NCBI RefSeq assembly: GCF_019929575.1 | Contig: NZ_JAHZPU010000006.1 | Span: 1-64,000, forward strand | Source: Streptococcus infantis | GTDB taxonomy: Bacteria; Bacillota; Bacilli; Lactobacillales; Streptococcaceae | Length of the DNA: 64,000 bases | Reading direction: 5' to 3' | In this document: piece by piece, positions 42,605-52,838 of the stretch | Position numbering within the stretch: the stretch's first letter is position 1 | Layout of the letters: each line of letters starts with the position of its first letter | Program-made: the position numbers and the translations under genes | Notes under the pieces: generated by a model | Told to the model about the DNA's origin: nothing | Databases searched by the model: none | The model's input: the letters and a program-made list of their open reading frames with translations, nothing else

Positions 42605-42835
42605 ATGATTCAATTGTTTTTTACCCTTAGTAGTCATATGTTTTTTGTATACCTAGTCTTTCAGCTCTTGAAAGATTTGGTCAGATGGGATCAAATTTTG
42701 AAGGTGACAAAGGATAATGCGAAGAAGGTTCGACTCTTGGTAGTATTGTGTAGTATCGGTTTAGGATATCTGATTAGTTCCTTTTTCTTGAATCTCTACC
42801 AACTCTGGCAAGAAGCAGTTAGAACGCTATTCTAA
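42605..42835 (+). CDS. DUF1146 membrane protein (YwzB-like)
   Basis: This 76-residue membrane protein has two hydrophobic helices ([18 protein letters not shown] and [19 protein letters not shown]) with a basic loop between them. It matches DUF1146, a small family often located upstream of murA in Firmicutes. Its function is unknown. The ATG lies six bases after an extended -10 box with no ribosome site, so leaderless translation is likely. murA starts 25 bases downstream and probably shares the transcript. Confidence 0.8.
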   Translation: MIQLFFTLSSHMFFVYLVFQLLKDLVRWDQILKVTKDNAKKVRLLVVLCSIGLGYLISSFFLNLYQLWQEAVRTLF

Positions 42836-42860
42836 AATTGTAAGTGAAGGAAAATACTCT

Positions 42861-44147
42861 ATGGAAAAAATTGTAGTTCAAGGTGGCGATAATCGTTTGG
42901 TTGGAAGTGTTACCATCGAGGGCGCAAAAAATGCAGTTTTACCACTGCTTGCAGCAACTATTTTAGCAAGTGAAGGAAAAACTGTTTTAAAAAATGTTCC
43001 AATCTTATCAGATGTCTTTACCATGAATCAAGTAGTTCGTGGATTAAATGCAAAAGTAGACTTTGATCAGGATGCTCATATTGTCGAAGTTGATGCAACT
43101 GGGGATATCACAGAAGAAGCTCCCTATAAGTATGTCAGCAAGATGCGTGCTTCTATTGTAGTATTGGGGCCAATCTTGGCTCGTGTAGGACACGCAAAGG
43201 TTTCTATGCCAGGTGGATGTACCATCGGTAGTCGCCCTATCGACCTTCACCTAAAGGGACTCGAAGCAATGGGGGCTCAAATTACTCAGACAGCAGGTTA
43301 TATTGAGGCTAAGGCGGAACGCTTGAAGGGCGCACATATTTACATGGACTTCCCTAGTGTAGGTGCTACTCAAAACTTGATGATGGCGGCAACTCTTGCA
43401 AATGGTGTGACTGTCATTGAAAATGCTGCGCGTGAACCTGAGATTGTCGACTTGGCTGTTCTCTTAAATAAAATGGGTGCCAAGGTCAAGGGTGCCGGTA
43501 CAGAAACTATTACCATTATTGGTGTTGAGCAACTACACGGTGCAACCCATAATGTTGTGCAAGACCGTATTGAAGCAGGGACCTTCATGGTAGCAGCTGC
43601 CATTACAGGTGGAGATGTCTTGATTCTGGATGCTATCTGGGAACATAATCGCCCCTTGATTGCTAAATTACAGGAAATGGGTGTTGAAGTCATCGATGAG
43701 GACGAAGGAATTCGTATTCGTTCTCAACGTGAAAAATTAAAGGCTGTTCATGTTAAGACACTTCCACATCCAGGATTTCCGACAGATATGCAAGCGCAGT
43801 TCACTGCTCTAATGACCGTTGCTCAAGGTGAGTCAACTATGGTAGAGACTGTATTTGAGAATCGTTTTCAACATTTAGAGGAAATGCGTCGTATGGGTTT
43901 GCACTCTGAAATCATCCGTGATACCGCCCGTATTATCGGCGGACAGCAACTCCAAGGTGCAGAAGTTCTATCGACAGACTTACGTGCCAGTGCAGCCTTG
44001 ATTTTGACAGGCTTGGTAGCTGAAGGCGAAACAGTTGTAGGAAAGCTTGTCCATTTAGATAGAGGTTACTACCGTTTTCATGAAAAATTAGCCCAGTTAG
44101 GAGCTAAGATTGAACGGGTAAGTGTGGAAGCTGATGAAGATGAATAA
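42861..44147 (+). CDS. murA: UDP-GlcNAc 1-carboxyvinyltransferase
   Basis: MurA transfers enolpyruvate to UDP-N-acetylglucosamine, the first committed step of peptidoglycan synthesis. The 428-residue protein has [16 protein letters not shown] with the conserved Lys-Asn, the fosfomycin-target cysteine in [17 protein letters not shown] (about residue 118), and DIAxx-type late segments ([26 protein letters not shown]). Streptococci carry two MurA paralogues. GTGAAGGAAAA precedes the start. The end overlaps epuA by eight bases. Confidence 0.95.
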   Translation: MEKIVVQGGDNRLVGSVTIEGAKNAVLPLLAATILASEGKTVLKNVPILSDVFTMNQVVRGLNAKVDFDQDAHIVEVDATGDITEEAPYKYVSKMRASIVVLGPILARVGHAKVSMPGGCTIGSRPIDLHLKGLEAMGAQITQTAGYIEAKAERLKGAHIYMDFPSVGATQNLMMAATLANGVTVIENAAREPEIVDLAVLLNKMGAKVKGAGTETITIIGVEQLHGATHNVVQDRIEAGTFMVAAAITGGDVLILDAIWEHNRPLIAKLQEMGVEVIDEDEGIRIRSQREKLKAVHVKTLPHPGFPTDMQAQFTALMTVAQGESTMVETVFENRFQHLEEMRRMGLHSEIIRDTARIIGGQQLQGAEVLSTDLRASAALILTGLVAEGETVVGKLVHLDRGYYRFHEKLAQLGAKIERVSVEADEDE

Positions 44148-44328
44148 ACGATCCAAATATGTGTTGCGTCGCTTGATCCTAGTAGTTGTAGTATTACTAT
44201 TGGGAGCTTTAGCTCTAGCCATTGGTTTGATGATTGGCTATGGTATTCTAGGAAAAGGACAAGACCCTTGGGCTATTTTAGCGCCAGCAAAATGGCAAGA
44301 ACTCATCGCCAAATTTACAGGAAAATGA
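44140..44328 (+). CDS. epuA: EpuA-family small membrane protein
   Basis: EpuA is a short membrane protein encoded next to endA in pneumococcus; databases sometimes call the family a DNA-directed RNA polymerase beta-subunit-like protein. The 62-residue product has a basic N-terminus ([11 protein letters not shown]), one long helix ([26 protein letters not shown]) and a short extracellular tail. The start at 44140 lies nine bases after GGAAG inside murA. Its stop codon overlaps the first bases of the second 175-bp repeat. The role in DNA uptake is only suggested by position. Confidence 0.8.
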   Translation: MNKRSKYVLRRLILVVVVLLLGALALAIGLMIGYGILGKGQDPWAILAPAKWQELIAKFTGK

Positions 44329-44502
44329 GAGTGGGACAGAAATCGGTAATTCGTTAGAATTCGATTTCGTTGTCCCACCTCCGCACAGTTGAGTAGGGCT
44401 GTAAAAGCTGATGAAATCAGCGTAGTAGAGTCCACTCAGCCACTGCGTCTTGATCGACAATCCAAAGACAATTGAGAGGCTAGGACTTTTGTCCCAGCTT
44501 CT
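44327..44502 (+). repeat. 175-bp intergenic repeat, copy 2
   Basis: This copy matches 17568-17742 nearly base for base, starting GAGAGTGGGACAGAAATCGG. It begins inside the epuA stop codon and ends GTCCCAGCTTCTTTTC. It sits between epuA and endA, so it either adds a partial terminator or a folded spacer to that transcript. Confidence 0.85.
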
Positions 44503-44531
44503 TTTCTAGGAAGTGAAATTAAGGAGAAAAT

Positions 44532-45362
44532 ATGAATAAAAAAACCAGACAGGCTCTAATTGGTCTCTTGCTCTTTTTACTCTTGTCGGCAGGAAGCTAC
44601 TATATTAAACAAATACAGTCTTCCAACACCTCGCCACAAGCACAAGTAAAACAAAAATCACAGTCGTCTGATACTCCAAGTCAAGAACTGGCTGAAAGTG
44701 TACTGACCGATTCAGTTAAAAAACAAATTAAGGGTACTCTAGAGTGGAATGGCGCAGGAGCCTTTATCGTCAATAACAATAAAACCAATCTAGACGCCAA
44801 GGTTTCAAGTAAACCCTATGCCGATAATAAAACAAAGACTGTAGGAGGAGAGACAGTTCCCACAGTAGCGAATGCAATCATGTCAAAAGCGACCAGACAG
44901 TACAAGGACCGTGAAGAAACTGGCAATGGTTCAACATCTTGGACGCCTGCGGGTTGGCATCAGGTTAAGAATCTAAAGGGAAGTTACAACCATGCGGTCG
45001 ATAGAGGGCATTTGTTGGGCTATGCCTTAATCGGTGGTTTAGATGGCTTTGATGCTTCTACTAGCAATCCTAAAAACATTGCCGTACAGACAGCTTGGGC
45101 CAACCAAGCGCGTGCAGAAGATTCGACAGGCCAAAACTATTATGAAAGTCTGGTTCGAAAAGCTCTAGATCAAAACAAACGAGTGCGTTACCGTGTGACG
45201 TTGCTCTATGCATCTGAGGAAAACTTGGTGCCGTCCGCATCGCAGATTGAAGCCAAGTCCTCTGATGGGGAGTTGGAGTTTAATGTCGTTATTCCAAATG
45301 TCCAAAAGGGAATTCAGTTAGATTACCGAACTGGTGAGGTCACAGTCACAAAAAATAACTAA
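44532..45362 (+). CDS. endA: DNA-entry nuclease EndA
   Basis: EndA is the membrane-bound nuclease that degrades one DNA strand during transformation and can also attack neutrophil DNA traps. The 276-residue protein has an N-terminal membrane anchor ([18 protein letters not shown]), a Ser/Gln-rich linker and a beta-beta-alpha-metal nuclease domain with the DRGH motif (D157 to H160, [17 protein letters not shown]) and the Asn-rich metal helix ([16 protein letters not shown]). AAGGAGAAAA precedes the start. It is separated from epuA by the 175-bp repeat. Confidence 0.95.
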   Translation: MNKKTRQALIGLLLFLLLSAGSYYIKQIQSSNTSPQAQVKQKSQSSDTPSQELAESVLTDSVKKQIKGTLEWNGAGAFIVNNNKTNLDAKVSSKPYADNKTKTVGGETVPTVANAIMSKATRQYKDREETGNGSTSWTPAGWHQVKNLKGSYNHAVDRGHLLGYALIGGLDGFDASTSNPKNIAVQTAWANQARAEDSTGQNYYESLVRKALDQNKRVRYRVTLLYASEENLVPSASQIEAKSSDGELEFNVVIPNVQKGIQLDYRTGEVTVTKNN

Positions 45363-45369
45363 TTTATCA

Positions 45370-45403
45370 AGAGGTTGAGGAAAAATCCCAACCTCGTTTT
45401 TTA
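45370..45403 (+). terminator. endA terminator
   Basis: GAGGTTGAGG pairs with CCCAACCTC, and a T-run follows. Confidence 0.85.
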
Positions 45404-45614
45404 TTAGTCATGAACTGTAGAAACGATTGCTTGTTTTTTGCTTTTCTTATTTTAAAGAGCTTTTTTGAAGATTCACAAGGCTTGAACTAGGGCATCGAAA
45501 CTTGGGTTGCAGTTCTCTATTCCACAACCCTGTATCATAGAAATTAAAAATTAATGTGTAGAAATTGGAAAATATGGTATAATAGTTTCAATTATACTTT
45601 TTAGGAGAAGGAAA

Positions 45615-46946
45615 ATGGAAGACCCGAGCAGTCAGGATTTGTTACTGCAATTTGTTTTATTAGTTGTTTTGACCTTTTTAAATGCCTTTTTCTCTGCAAC
45701 AGAGATGGCCCTGGTTTCACTTAGTCGTTCACGTGTTGAGCAAAAAGCTGAAGAGGGAGATAAACGCTATATCCGTTTACTAAAGGTACTTGAAAACCCA
45801 AATCACTTTTTATCAACCATTCAAGTTGGTATCACCTTAATTACGATCTTGTCAGGGGCTAAACTAGCAGATTCACTTGGAGAGTTGATCGCCTCTTGGA
45901 TGGGAAATAGCGAAACTGCCTATGCGGTAGCTAGCTTCTTATCATTAGCTTTCTTGACCTATATTTCTATCGTTTTTGGTGAGCTTTATCCTAAACGCAT
46001 TGCTCTAAATCTTAAGGATGCCTTGGCTATTCGAACAGTACCGTTTATTATTGCTCTTGGTAAGATTGTGAGTCCCTTCGTTTGGATGCTTTCAGCATCA
46101 ACTAATCTCTTGAGTCAATTGACACCGATGACATTTGACGATGCAGATGAAAAAATGACTCGTGATGAGATTGAGTACATGTTGTCTAAGAGTGAAGAAA
46201 CCTTGGATGCTGATGAAATTGAAATGTTACAAGGGATTTTCTCGCTAGACGAGCTCATGGCACGTGAAGTCATGGTTCCTCGAACCGATGCTTTCATGGT
46301 AAATATTCAGGATGACACTCAAACCATTATCCAAAGTATCTTAAAACAGAATTTTTCTCGGATTCCTGTTTATGATGGGGATAAGGACAATGTTATTGGA
46401 TTGATTCATACTAAGAGTCTCCTTAAAGAAGCCTTTGATAGCGGGTTTGACAATATTGTCTGGAAGCGAATCTTACAAGATCCACTCTTTGTACCTGAAA
46501 CTATTTTTGTGGATGATTTATTAAAAGAGTTTAGAAATACTCAAAGACAGATGGCTATCCTTCTGGATGAGTATGGAGGTATGGCTGGTCTAGTTACGCT
46601 GGAGGATCTCCTTGAGGAGATTGTCGGTGAAATTGATGATGAAACTGACCGAGCTGAAGTTTATGTTCATACAATTGGCGAAGATACCTATATCGTCCAA
46701 GGGACAATGAATTTAAATGACTTTAATGCTTACTTCGATGTTGAACTTGAAAGTGATGATGTAGATACAATTGCTGGTTATTATTTGACTGGTGTAGGGA
46801 CTATTCCAACAACTGAAAAACTTAGCTATGAATTGGAAAGTGCAAACAAACATATTACATTGACTAATGACAAAGTCAAAAATGGTCGTGTGACCAAGCT
46901 GAAGGTTCAAATTCAAGAACTCGAATCAGAAGAAGAAACAGAATAG
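45615..46946 (+). CDS. CNNM/CorC-type membrane protein with CBS domains
   Basis: The 443-residue protein has an N-terminal DUF21 (CNNM) membrane domain of about four helices (LLLQFVLLVVLTFLNAFFSATEMALVSLSRSRV), two CBS domains (MVPRTDAFMVNIQDDTQ; RQMAILLDEYGGMAGLVTLEDLLEEIVGEIDDETD) and a C-terminal CorC/HlyC-type domain. Such proteins are linked to magnesium export or homeostasis and are often labelled 'hemolysin' on old evidence. AGGAGAAGG precedes the start. It is monocistronic with a strong terminator. Confidence 0.88.
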   Translation: MEDPSSQDLLLQFVLLVVLTFLNAFFSATEMALVSLSRSRVEQKAEEGDKRYIRLLKVLENPNHFLSTIQVGITLITILSGAKLADSLGELIASWMGNSETAYAVASFLSLAFLTYISIVFGELYPKRIALNLKDALAIRTVPFIIALGKIVSPFVWMLSASTNLLSQLTPMTFDDADEKMTRDEIEYMLSKSEETLDADEIEMLQGIFSLDELMAREVMVPRTDAFMVNIQDDTQTIIQSILKQNFSRIPVYDGDKDNVIGLIHTKSLLKEAFDSGFDNIVWKRILQDPLFVPETIFVDDLLKEFRNTQRQMAILLDEYGGMAGLVTLEDLLEEIVGEIDDETDRAEVYVHTIGEDTYIVQGTMNLNDFNAYFDVELESDDVDTIAGYYLTGVGTIPTTEKLSYELESANKHITLTNDKVKNGRVTKLKVQIQELESEEETE

Positions 46947-46950
46947 AACA

Positions 46951-46986
46951 AAAGCTTTATCAGAGCAGAACTGATAAAGCTTTTTT
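46951..46986 (+). terminator. Terminator after the CNNM gene
   Basis: AAAGCTTTATCAG pairs perfectly with CTGATAAAGCTTT, and T residues follow. Confidence 0.9.
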
Positions 46987-46995
46987 AGTAGTCAA

Positions 46996-47024
46996 AAAGA
47001 AAAGACTCCTGTAGGAGCCTTTGA
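46996..47024 (-). terminator. tRNA-Cys terminator
   Basis: On the minus strand GGCTCCT pairs with AGGAGTC, and a T-rich run follows shortly after the tRNA 3' end. Confidence 0.75.
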
Positions 47025-47032
47025 TAATATAG

Positions 47033-47103
47033 AGGCGGTAGACGGATTTGAACCGACGATCAAGCTTTTGCAGAGCCGTGCCTTACCACTTGGCTATACC
47101 GCC
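47033..47103 (-). tRNA. tRNA-Cys (GCA)
   Basis: On the minus strand a 71-base cloverleaf starts GGCGGTA and ends TACCGCC plus discriminator T, the base typical of tRNA-Cys. The anticodon loop is CTGCAAA (anticodon GCA), and the T-loop contains GTTCAAATC. The 3' CCA is not encoded. It faces away from amiA and has its own terminator. Confidence 0.93.
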
Positions 47104-47234
47104 TTAACTTTTATTATTATACCCTTTAAATTAAATCTCGTCAATAGTTTCTTTTCTGAAAATGTAAGTTTTCCGACTTTCAAAATGTGTGCGACAAAAT
47201 ATTCTGAAAATTCGTTTACTTTTTGAAGTGGTTG

Positions 47235-47243
47235 TGGTATAAT
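47235..47243 (+). promoter_or_regulatory. ami operon promoter, extended -10
   Basis: TGGTATAAT (hexamer 47238-47243) lies 41 bases before amiA. A TTTACT-like box near 47216 is weak. Confidence 0.7.
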
Positions 47244-47284
47244 AAGCATTATCTTATTAATTTCAAAAGAGGAGTTAACTAAAC

Positions 47285-49264
47285 ATGAAAAAAAGTCGGA
47301 TTTTTGCGGTAGCAGGGGTTGCCCTACTCGCAACAGGCGTTCTCGCGGCTTGCGGTTCTTCAAAATCATCTAATGCTGAGGCTCCAAAAGCCTACGGATA
47401 TGTATATACAGCTGATCCAGAAACTTTGGACTACCTTATCTCTGGTAAGCAAAGTACAAAAGTTGTCACTTCAAATGGTATCGATGGACTCTTTACAAAT
47501 GATAAATATGGTAACCTCACTCCTGCAGTTGCAGAAGATTGGTCAGTGTCTCAAGATGGTTTGACATACACTTATAAGATTCGTAAAGGTGTAAAATGGC
47601 TCACAGCTGATGGTGAAGAATATGCAGAAGTAACTGCTAATGACTTTGTTACAGGTTTGAAACACGCAGCTGATAAGAAATCAGAAGCATTGTATCTTGC
47701 TCAAGATTCTGTAAAAGGTTTGGCAGATTATGTGGCTGGGAACTCAACTGACTTTTCAACTGTTGGTGTAAAAGCTGTTGATGACTACACTCTTCAATAC
47801 ACTTTGAACAAACCAGAGCCATATTGGAATTCTAAAATGTTTTACTCAATCTTCTGGCCTTTGAATGCAGAGTTTGAAAAATCAAAAGGTTCAGACTTTG
47901 GTAAGTCAACAGATCCAACATCATTGCTTTACAATGGTCCTTTCTTGCTTAAAGGATTAACTGCTAAGTCTTCTGTTGAGTTTGTGAAGAATGAGCAATA
48001 TTGGGATAAAGATAATGTTCACTTAGACACTGTGACGCTTGCATTCTATGATGGTTCAGACCAAGAATCAATCGAACGTAACTTTACAAGTGGTGCATAC
48101 AGCTACGCCCGTCTCTTCCCAACAAGTTCAAATTATTCTAAAATCGCAGAAACATACAAAGACAACATTTACTATACTCCACAAGGAGCTGGTATTGCTG
48201 GTTTGGGTGTTAATATTGACCGTCAAAGCTATAAATATACATCAAAAACAACTGATGAAGAAAAGACTTCTACTAAGAAAGCCCTTCTTAACAAAGACTT
48301 CCGTCAAGCTTTGAACTTTGCATTTGACCGTACATCATACTCTGCTCAGCTGAATGGTGAAGATGGAGCAGCGCTTGCTGTTCGTAACCTATTTGTAAAA
48401 CCAGACTTTGTTTCTGCAGGTGAGAAAACATTTGGTGACTTGGTTACTGAGAAAGTTGTTTCTTATGGTGATGAGTGGAAAGATGTAAACTTTGCAGATG
48501 GTCAAGATGGTCTTTATAATGCTGATAAAGCGAAAGCAGAATTTGCTAAAGCTAAGAAGGCTTTGGAAGCAGATGGCGTGAAATTCCCAATTCACTTGGA
48601 TATTCCAGTTGACCAAACTGCTAAGAGCTACATTGCGCGTATTCAGTCCTTCAAACAATCTGTTGAAAAAGTTCTTGGTGAAGAAAATGTAGTCATCGAT
48701 ATCCAACAAGTAACAAAAGATGAATTATTTAACATCACTTACTATGCTCCGAATGCAGCAGCTGAGGATTGGGAACTTTCAGGTGCCGTTGGATGGAACC
48801 CAGACTATCAAGACCCATCAACTTACCTTGATATCTTGCAAACAAGTAACAGCGAGCAAACAAAGACTTACATGGGTTATGACAATCCATCAAATCCAGC
48901 AGTTACCCAAGTTGGTTTGAAAGACTACGACAAGTTGCTTGAAGAAGCTGGTAATGAAACAAGTGACCTTAACAAACGTTATGAGAAATATGCAGCAGCT
49001 CAAGCTTGGTTGACAGATAGCTCCCTCTTCCTTCCAGCTATGTCATCTTCAGGAGCAGCGCCAGTTATTTCTCGTGTAGTACCATTCTCGGCCTCTTACA
49101 CTCAATCTGGTGATAAAGGTTCAGATGTATACTTCAAGTACCTTAAATTGCAAGCTAACACTGTAACAACCAAAGAGTACAAAGAAGCTCGTGAAAAATG
49201 GCTCAAAGAAAAAGCTGAATCAAACGAAAAAGCTCAAAAAGAGTTAGCGAGTCATGTGAAATAA
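47285..49264 (+). CDS. amiA: Oligopeptide-binding lipoprotein AmiA
   Basis: AmiA is the peptide-binding lipoprotein of the Ami ABC importer, which brings in oligopeptides for nutrition and for peptide signalling. The 659-residue protein has a lipoprotein signal with lipobox VLAACG (Cys at residue 23) and the family-5 solute-binding fold (AYGYVYTADPETLDYLISGKQ, LTYTYKIRKGVKW). Its C-terminus is Lys/Glu-rich. GAGGAG precedes the start. A hairpin separates it from amiC, so more AmiA than membrane subunits is likely. Pneumococcus also has AliA/AliB as alternative binding proteins. Confidence 0.95.
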   Translation: MKKSRIFAVAGVALLATGVLAACGSSKSSNAEAPKAYGYVYTADPETLDYLISGKQSTKVVTSNGIDGLFTNDKYGNLTPAVAEDWSVSQDGLTYTYKIRKGVKWLTADGEEYAEVTANDFVTGLKHAADKKSEALYLAQDSVKGLADYVAGNSTDFSTVGVKAVDDYTLQYTLNKPEPYWNSKMFYSIFWPLNAEFEKSKGSDFGKSTDPTSLLYNGPFLLKGLTAKSSVEFVKNEQYWDKDNVHLDTVTLAFYDGSDQESIERNFTSGAYSYARLFPTSSNYSKIAETYKDNIYYTPQGAGIAGLGVNIDRQSYKYTSKTTDEEKTSTKKALLNKDFRQALNFAFDRTSYSAQLNGEDGAALAVRNLFVKPDFVSAGEKTFGDLVTEKVVSYGDEWKDVNFADGQDGLYNADKAKAEFAKAKKALEADGVKFPIHLDIPVDQTAKSYIARIQSFKQSVEKVLGEENVVIDIQQVTKDELFNITYYAPNAAAEDWELSGAVGWNPDYQDPSTYLDILQTSNSEQTKTYMGYDNPSNPAVTQVGLKDYDKLLEEAGNETSDLNKRYEKYAAAQAWLTDSSLFLPAMSSSGAAPVISRVVPFSASYTQSGDKGSDVYFKYLKLQANTVTTKEYKEAREKWLKEKAESNEKAQKELASHVK

Positions 49265-49275
49265 ATAATGCTCAT

Positions 49276-49310
49276 CAGAACTTTCTCTCCTAAAGGAGAA
49301 GGTTCTTTTG
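49276..49310 (+). terminator. Hairpin between amiA and amiC
   Basis: AGAACTTTCTC pairs with GAGAAGGTTCT, and TTTT then GGG follow. The weak T-run suggests partial termination or a block to 3' decay, which would raise amiA mRNA over the rest of the operon. Confidence 0.65.
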
Positions 49311-49329
49311 GGATTTTAAAGGAAATAAT

Positions 49330-50826
49330 ATGAAAAAATATGTTTTTATGCGTATCTTGCGGTCGTTGGTTTCTATTTTCTTAGTAACGACCTTGATTTA
49401 CACAATCATCTATACGATGGTTCCACGGAAGTTGATCTTCAAACAAGATACTAACTACAATAAAATTGCAACCACAGCTGATAAACGTGATAACTATGAA
49501 AATACCGTCTTTGAGCGTATGGGTTATATCGAATATTATGATACGAAAGAGTTGCAGGAAAAAGCTAGTAGCATTGACTCTTCTGTTACAGTAGATGCAA
49601 ATGATACAAATAAAGCAATCTATGAAAAATATATCCAACAACTTGGGAATGGTTGGACTCTAGGTGAGTTTACAGAGAGTGGACAATTCTACGCTACACG
49701 TGAAATTCCTATTTTTGAACGTGTGTTTAAATTCTATGCAAACTTGCTTGATATTGACCATACAAACAAGATCCAAGACCCTGAGAATCCTAACTTAGAG
49801 CGTTATTTGCGCTTTGAGAATGACCCTGCTATCGGTTGGTCTCTTGTGGGTTCAGGTACTAAACACAAATACCTCTTGTACTTCAATAGTCAGTTCCCAT
49901 TTGTTCACCAAAACTTTGTCAACTTGAACCTAGGAGATTCTTATCCAACTTATGCAAATACTCCTGTTCTTCAAGTTATTACACAAGGACAAGGACAAAC
50001 GAAGACTTCTGAAGTTCAATTCCCAACTGGTAAGAAAACATCATCAGTAAATATTTACTCAAGAACTTATAAATCTCCGAGTCAAGCTGATGCTCGTGAA
50101 GTAGCCAACTACGGTAAAGATGATCCATATACAGCTACTGAGAGCAACTATCAGTACCCATCTATGATTGCAAGTTCTGCTATCACTGGTTTGATTGGTC
50201 TTGCGATTTCATATGCGATTGCGATTCCTCTTGGTTCAGCAATGGCTCGTTTCAAAAACACTTGGATCGATAGTTTCTCAACAGGGACTCTAACGTTCTT
50301 GTTGGCTCTTCCAACGATTGCCCTAGTCTATATTATTCGTTTGATTGGTTCTTCAATCGGCTTCCCAGACTCATTCCCAATCTTGGGTGCTGGTGATTGG
50401 CGTTCTTATGTCCTTCCTGCAGTGATTCTGGGCTTGCTAGGAGCACCTACTATGGCAATTTGGATTCGCCGTTATATGATTGACTTGCAATCACAAGATT
50501 TCGTTCGTTTTGCTCGTGCAAAAGGTTTGTCTGAAAAAGAGATTTCTGATAAGCATATCTTTAAAAATGCTATGGTACCACTTGTTTCTGGTATTCCAGG
50601 TGCTATCATTGGTGTTATTGGTGGAGCAACTCTTACTGAAACAGTCTTCGCCTTCCCAGGTATGGGTAAAATGTTGATCGACTCTGTAAAGGCTTCAAAC
50701 AATAATATGGTAGTTGGTCTCGTCTTTATCTTCACTTGCGTCTCAATCTTCTCAAACCTTATTGGTGATATTTGGATGACCATTATTGACCCACGTATTA
50801 AATTGACAGAGAAAGGAGGCAAATAA
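49330..50826 (+). CDS. amiC: Oligopeptide ABC transporter permease AmiC
   Basis: AmiC is one of two membrane subunits of the Ami importer. The 498-residue protein is longer than typical OppB permeases because of a large extracellular insert of some 230 residues after the first helix (residues 35-265). The five C-terminal helices carry the permease loop [23 protein letters not shown] that contacts the ATPases. AAAGGAAATAAT precedes the start. Its stop overlaps the amiD start (TAATG). Confidence 0.94.
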   Translation: MKKYVFMRILRSLVSIFLVTTLIYTIIYTMVPRKLIFKQDTNYNKIATTADKRDNYENTVFERMGYIEYYDTKELQEKASSIDSSVTVDANDTNKAIYEKYIQQLGNGWTLGEFTESGQFYATREIPIFERVFKFYANLLDIDHTNKIQDPENPNLERYLRFENDPAIGWSLVGSGTKHKYLLYFNSQFPFVHQNFVNLNLGDSYPTYANTPVLQVITQGQGQTKTSEVQFPTGKKTSSVNIYSRTYKSPSQADAREVANYGKDDPYTATESNYQYPSMIASSAITGLIGLAISYAIAIPLGSAMARFKNTWIDSFSTGTLTFLLALPTIALVYIIRLIGSSIGFPDSFPILGAGDWRSYVLPAVILGLLGAPTMAIWIRRYMIDLQSQDFVRFARAKGLSEKEISDKHIFKNAMVPLVSGIPGAIIGVIGGATLTETVFAFPGMGKMLIDSVKASNNNMVVGLVFIFTCVSIFSNLIGDIWMTIIDPRIKLTEKGGK

Positions 50827-51752
50827 TGTCTACAATTAGTAATGAAAAATTTCAGTTTGTAAAACGTGATGATTATGCCTCTGAAGCAATTGATGCTCCT
50901 GCCTACTCATACTGGGGTTCTGTCTTTAGACAGTTTTTGAAGAAGAAATCAACAGTAATCATGCTAGGTATCTTGATTGCGATTGTTTTGATGAGTTTCA
51001 TTTACCCAATGTTTTCTGATTTTGACTTTAATGATGTAAGTAAGGTAAACGATTTTAGCGCTCGTTACATTAAGCCAAATGCTGAGCATTGGTTCGGAAC
51101 AGACAGTAATGGTAAATCTCTCTTTGATGGTGTCTGGTTTGGAGCTCGTAACTCTATCCTGATTTCGGTTATTGCTACCTTTGTTAACCTTTTTATCGGT
51201 GTTGTCATCGGTGGAATTTGGGGGATCTCAAAATCAGTTGACCGTATCATGATGGAAGTCTACAACGTTATCAACAATATTCCATCACTTTTGATCGTTA
51301 TTGTTTTGACTTACTCTATCGGGGCAGGGTTCTGGAACTTGATCTTTGCCATGAGTGTAACTACTTGGATTAGTGTTGCCCATTCAATTCGTATCCAAAT
51401 GTTACGTTACCGTGATTTAGAGTATAACCTTGCTTCACGAACTTTGGGAACACCAAGTTACAAAATTATTGTAAAAAACATTATGCCGCAATTGGTATCT
51501 GTTATTGTTACGAGTACGTCGCAAATGCTCCCAGCCTTTATCTCATATGAAGCTTTCCTTTCATTCTTTGGTCTTGGATTGCCGATTACAGTTCCTAGCT
51601 TGGGACGTTTGATTTCAGATTATTCTCAAAACGTAACAACCAATGCATACCTCTTCTGGATTCCATTGACTACATTGGTCTTGGTATCCTTGTCACTGTT
51701 CGTTGTTGGTCAAAACCTAGCAGATGCTAGTGATCCACGTACACATAGATAG
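50826..51752 (+). CDS. amiD: Oligopeptide ABC transporter permease AmiD
   Basis: AmiD is the second membrane subunit, of the OppC type, 308 residues with six hydrophobic segments. The conserved loop [21 protein letters not shown] is the coupling helix for the ATPase subunits. The N-terminal [19 protein letters not shown]-like segment is typical of OppC. AGGAGGC lies upstream and translation is coupled to amiC. Confidence 0.95.
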   Translation: MSTISNEKFQFVKRDDYASEAIDAPAYSYWGSVFRQFLKKKSTVIMLGILIAIVLMSFIYPMFSDFDFNDVSKVNDFSARYIKPNAEHWFGTDSNGKSLFDGVWFGARNSILISVIATFVNLFIGVVIGGIWGISKSVDRIMMEVYNVINNIPSLLIVIVLTYSIGAGFWNLIFAMSVTTWISVAHSIRIQMLRYRDLEYNLASRTLGTPSYKIIVKNIMPQLVSVIVTSTSQMLPAFISYEAFLSFFGLGLPITVPSLGRLISDYSQNVTTNAYLFWIPLTTLVLVSLSLFVVGQNLADASDPRTHR

Positions 51753-51760
51753 GAGTAGAC

Positions 51761-52828
51761 ATGATAAAAGGAAAAAATGTAATTTTGACTGCTCAAGATA
51801 TTGTCGTGGAATTTGACGTTCGTGACAAAATTTTGACAGCTATACGAGGTGTCTCCATCGATCTGATCGAGGGAGAGGTTCTCGCTTTAGTTGGGGAGTC
51901 AGGTTCTGGTAAATCAGTTTTAACAAAAACATTCACAGGAATGTTGGAAGAGAATGGTCGTATTGCACAAGGTAGTATCAATTACCGTGGACAAGATTTG
52001 ACAGCCTTATCTTCTCATAAAGAGTGGGAAAATATCCGTGGCGCTAAAATCGCTACTATCTTCCAAGATCCGATGACAAGTCTAGATCCTATCAAGACCA
52101 TCGGAAGTCAAATCACAGAAGTTATTGTTAAACACCAAGGCAAAACTGCTCAAGAAGCTAAAGAATTGGCTATTGACTATATGAATAAGGTTGGTATTCC
52201 GGACTCTGAGAAACGTTTCGACGAGTATCCGTTCCAATATTCTGGGGGAATGCGTCAACGTATCGTTATCGCGATTGCTCTTGCTTGTCGTCCAGACATT
52301 CTTATCTGTGATGAGCCGACAACAGCCCTTGACGTGACCATTCAGGCACAGATTATTGATTTGTTGAAGTCACTTCAACACGAATACCACTTTACAACAA
52401 TCTTTATCACCCACGACCTAGGTGTCGTAGCAAGTATCGCTGATAAAGTTGCAGTTATGTATGCTGGTGAAATTGTTGAATATGGTACTGTTGAAGAAAT
52501 CTTCTACGACCCACGTCATCCATATACATGGAGCCTCTTGTCAAGCTTGCCACAACTTGCGGATGACAAAGGTGAATTGTACTCAATCCCTGGAACACCT
52601 CCATCGCTTTATACTGAATTGAAGGGAGATGCTTTTGCTCTTCGTTCAGATTATGCTATGAAGATTGACTTCGAGGAAAAAGCACCTCAGTTTGCAGTAT
52701 CTGATACTCATTGGGCTAAGACATGGTTGCTTCATGAACAAGCTCCAAAAGTTGAAAAACCATCGGTGATTGCAGATTTACACGACAAGATTCGTGAAAA
52801 GATGGGCTTTACACATCTTGAGGACTAG
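51761..52828 (+). CDS. amiE: Oligopeptide ABC transporter ATPase AmiE
   Basis: AmiE is the OppD-type ATPase of the Ami importer. The 355-residue protein has Walker [10 protein letters not shown], the Q-loop [10 protein letters not shown], signature [12 protein letters not shown], Walker [13 protein letters not shown] and the switch His in FITHDLG. The C-terminal extension includes the peptide-transporter motif [20 protein letters not shown] precedes the start. It pairs with AmiF in a heterodimeric ATPase. Confidence 0.95.
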   Translation: MIKGKNVILTAQDIVVEFDVRDKILTAIRGVSIDLIEGEVLALVGESGSGKSVLTKTFTGMLEENGRIAQGSINYRGQDLTALSSHKEWENIRGAKIATIFQDPMTSLDPIKTIGSQITEVIVKHQGKTAQEAKELAIDYMNKVGIPDSEKRFDEYPFQYSGGMRQRIVIAIALACRPDILICDEPTTALDVTIQAQIIDLLKSLQHEYHFTTIFITHDLGVVASIADKVAVMYAGEIVEYGTVEEIFYDPRHPYTWSLLSSLPQLADDKGELYSIPGTPPSLYTELKGDAFALRSDYAMKIDFEEKAPQFAVSDTHWAKTWLLHEQAPKVEKPSVIADLHDKIREKMGFTHLED

Positions 52829-52838
52829 GAGGAAGGAA

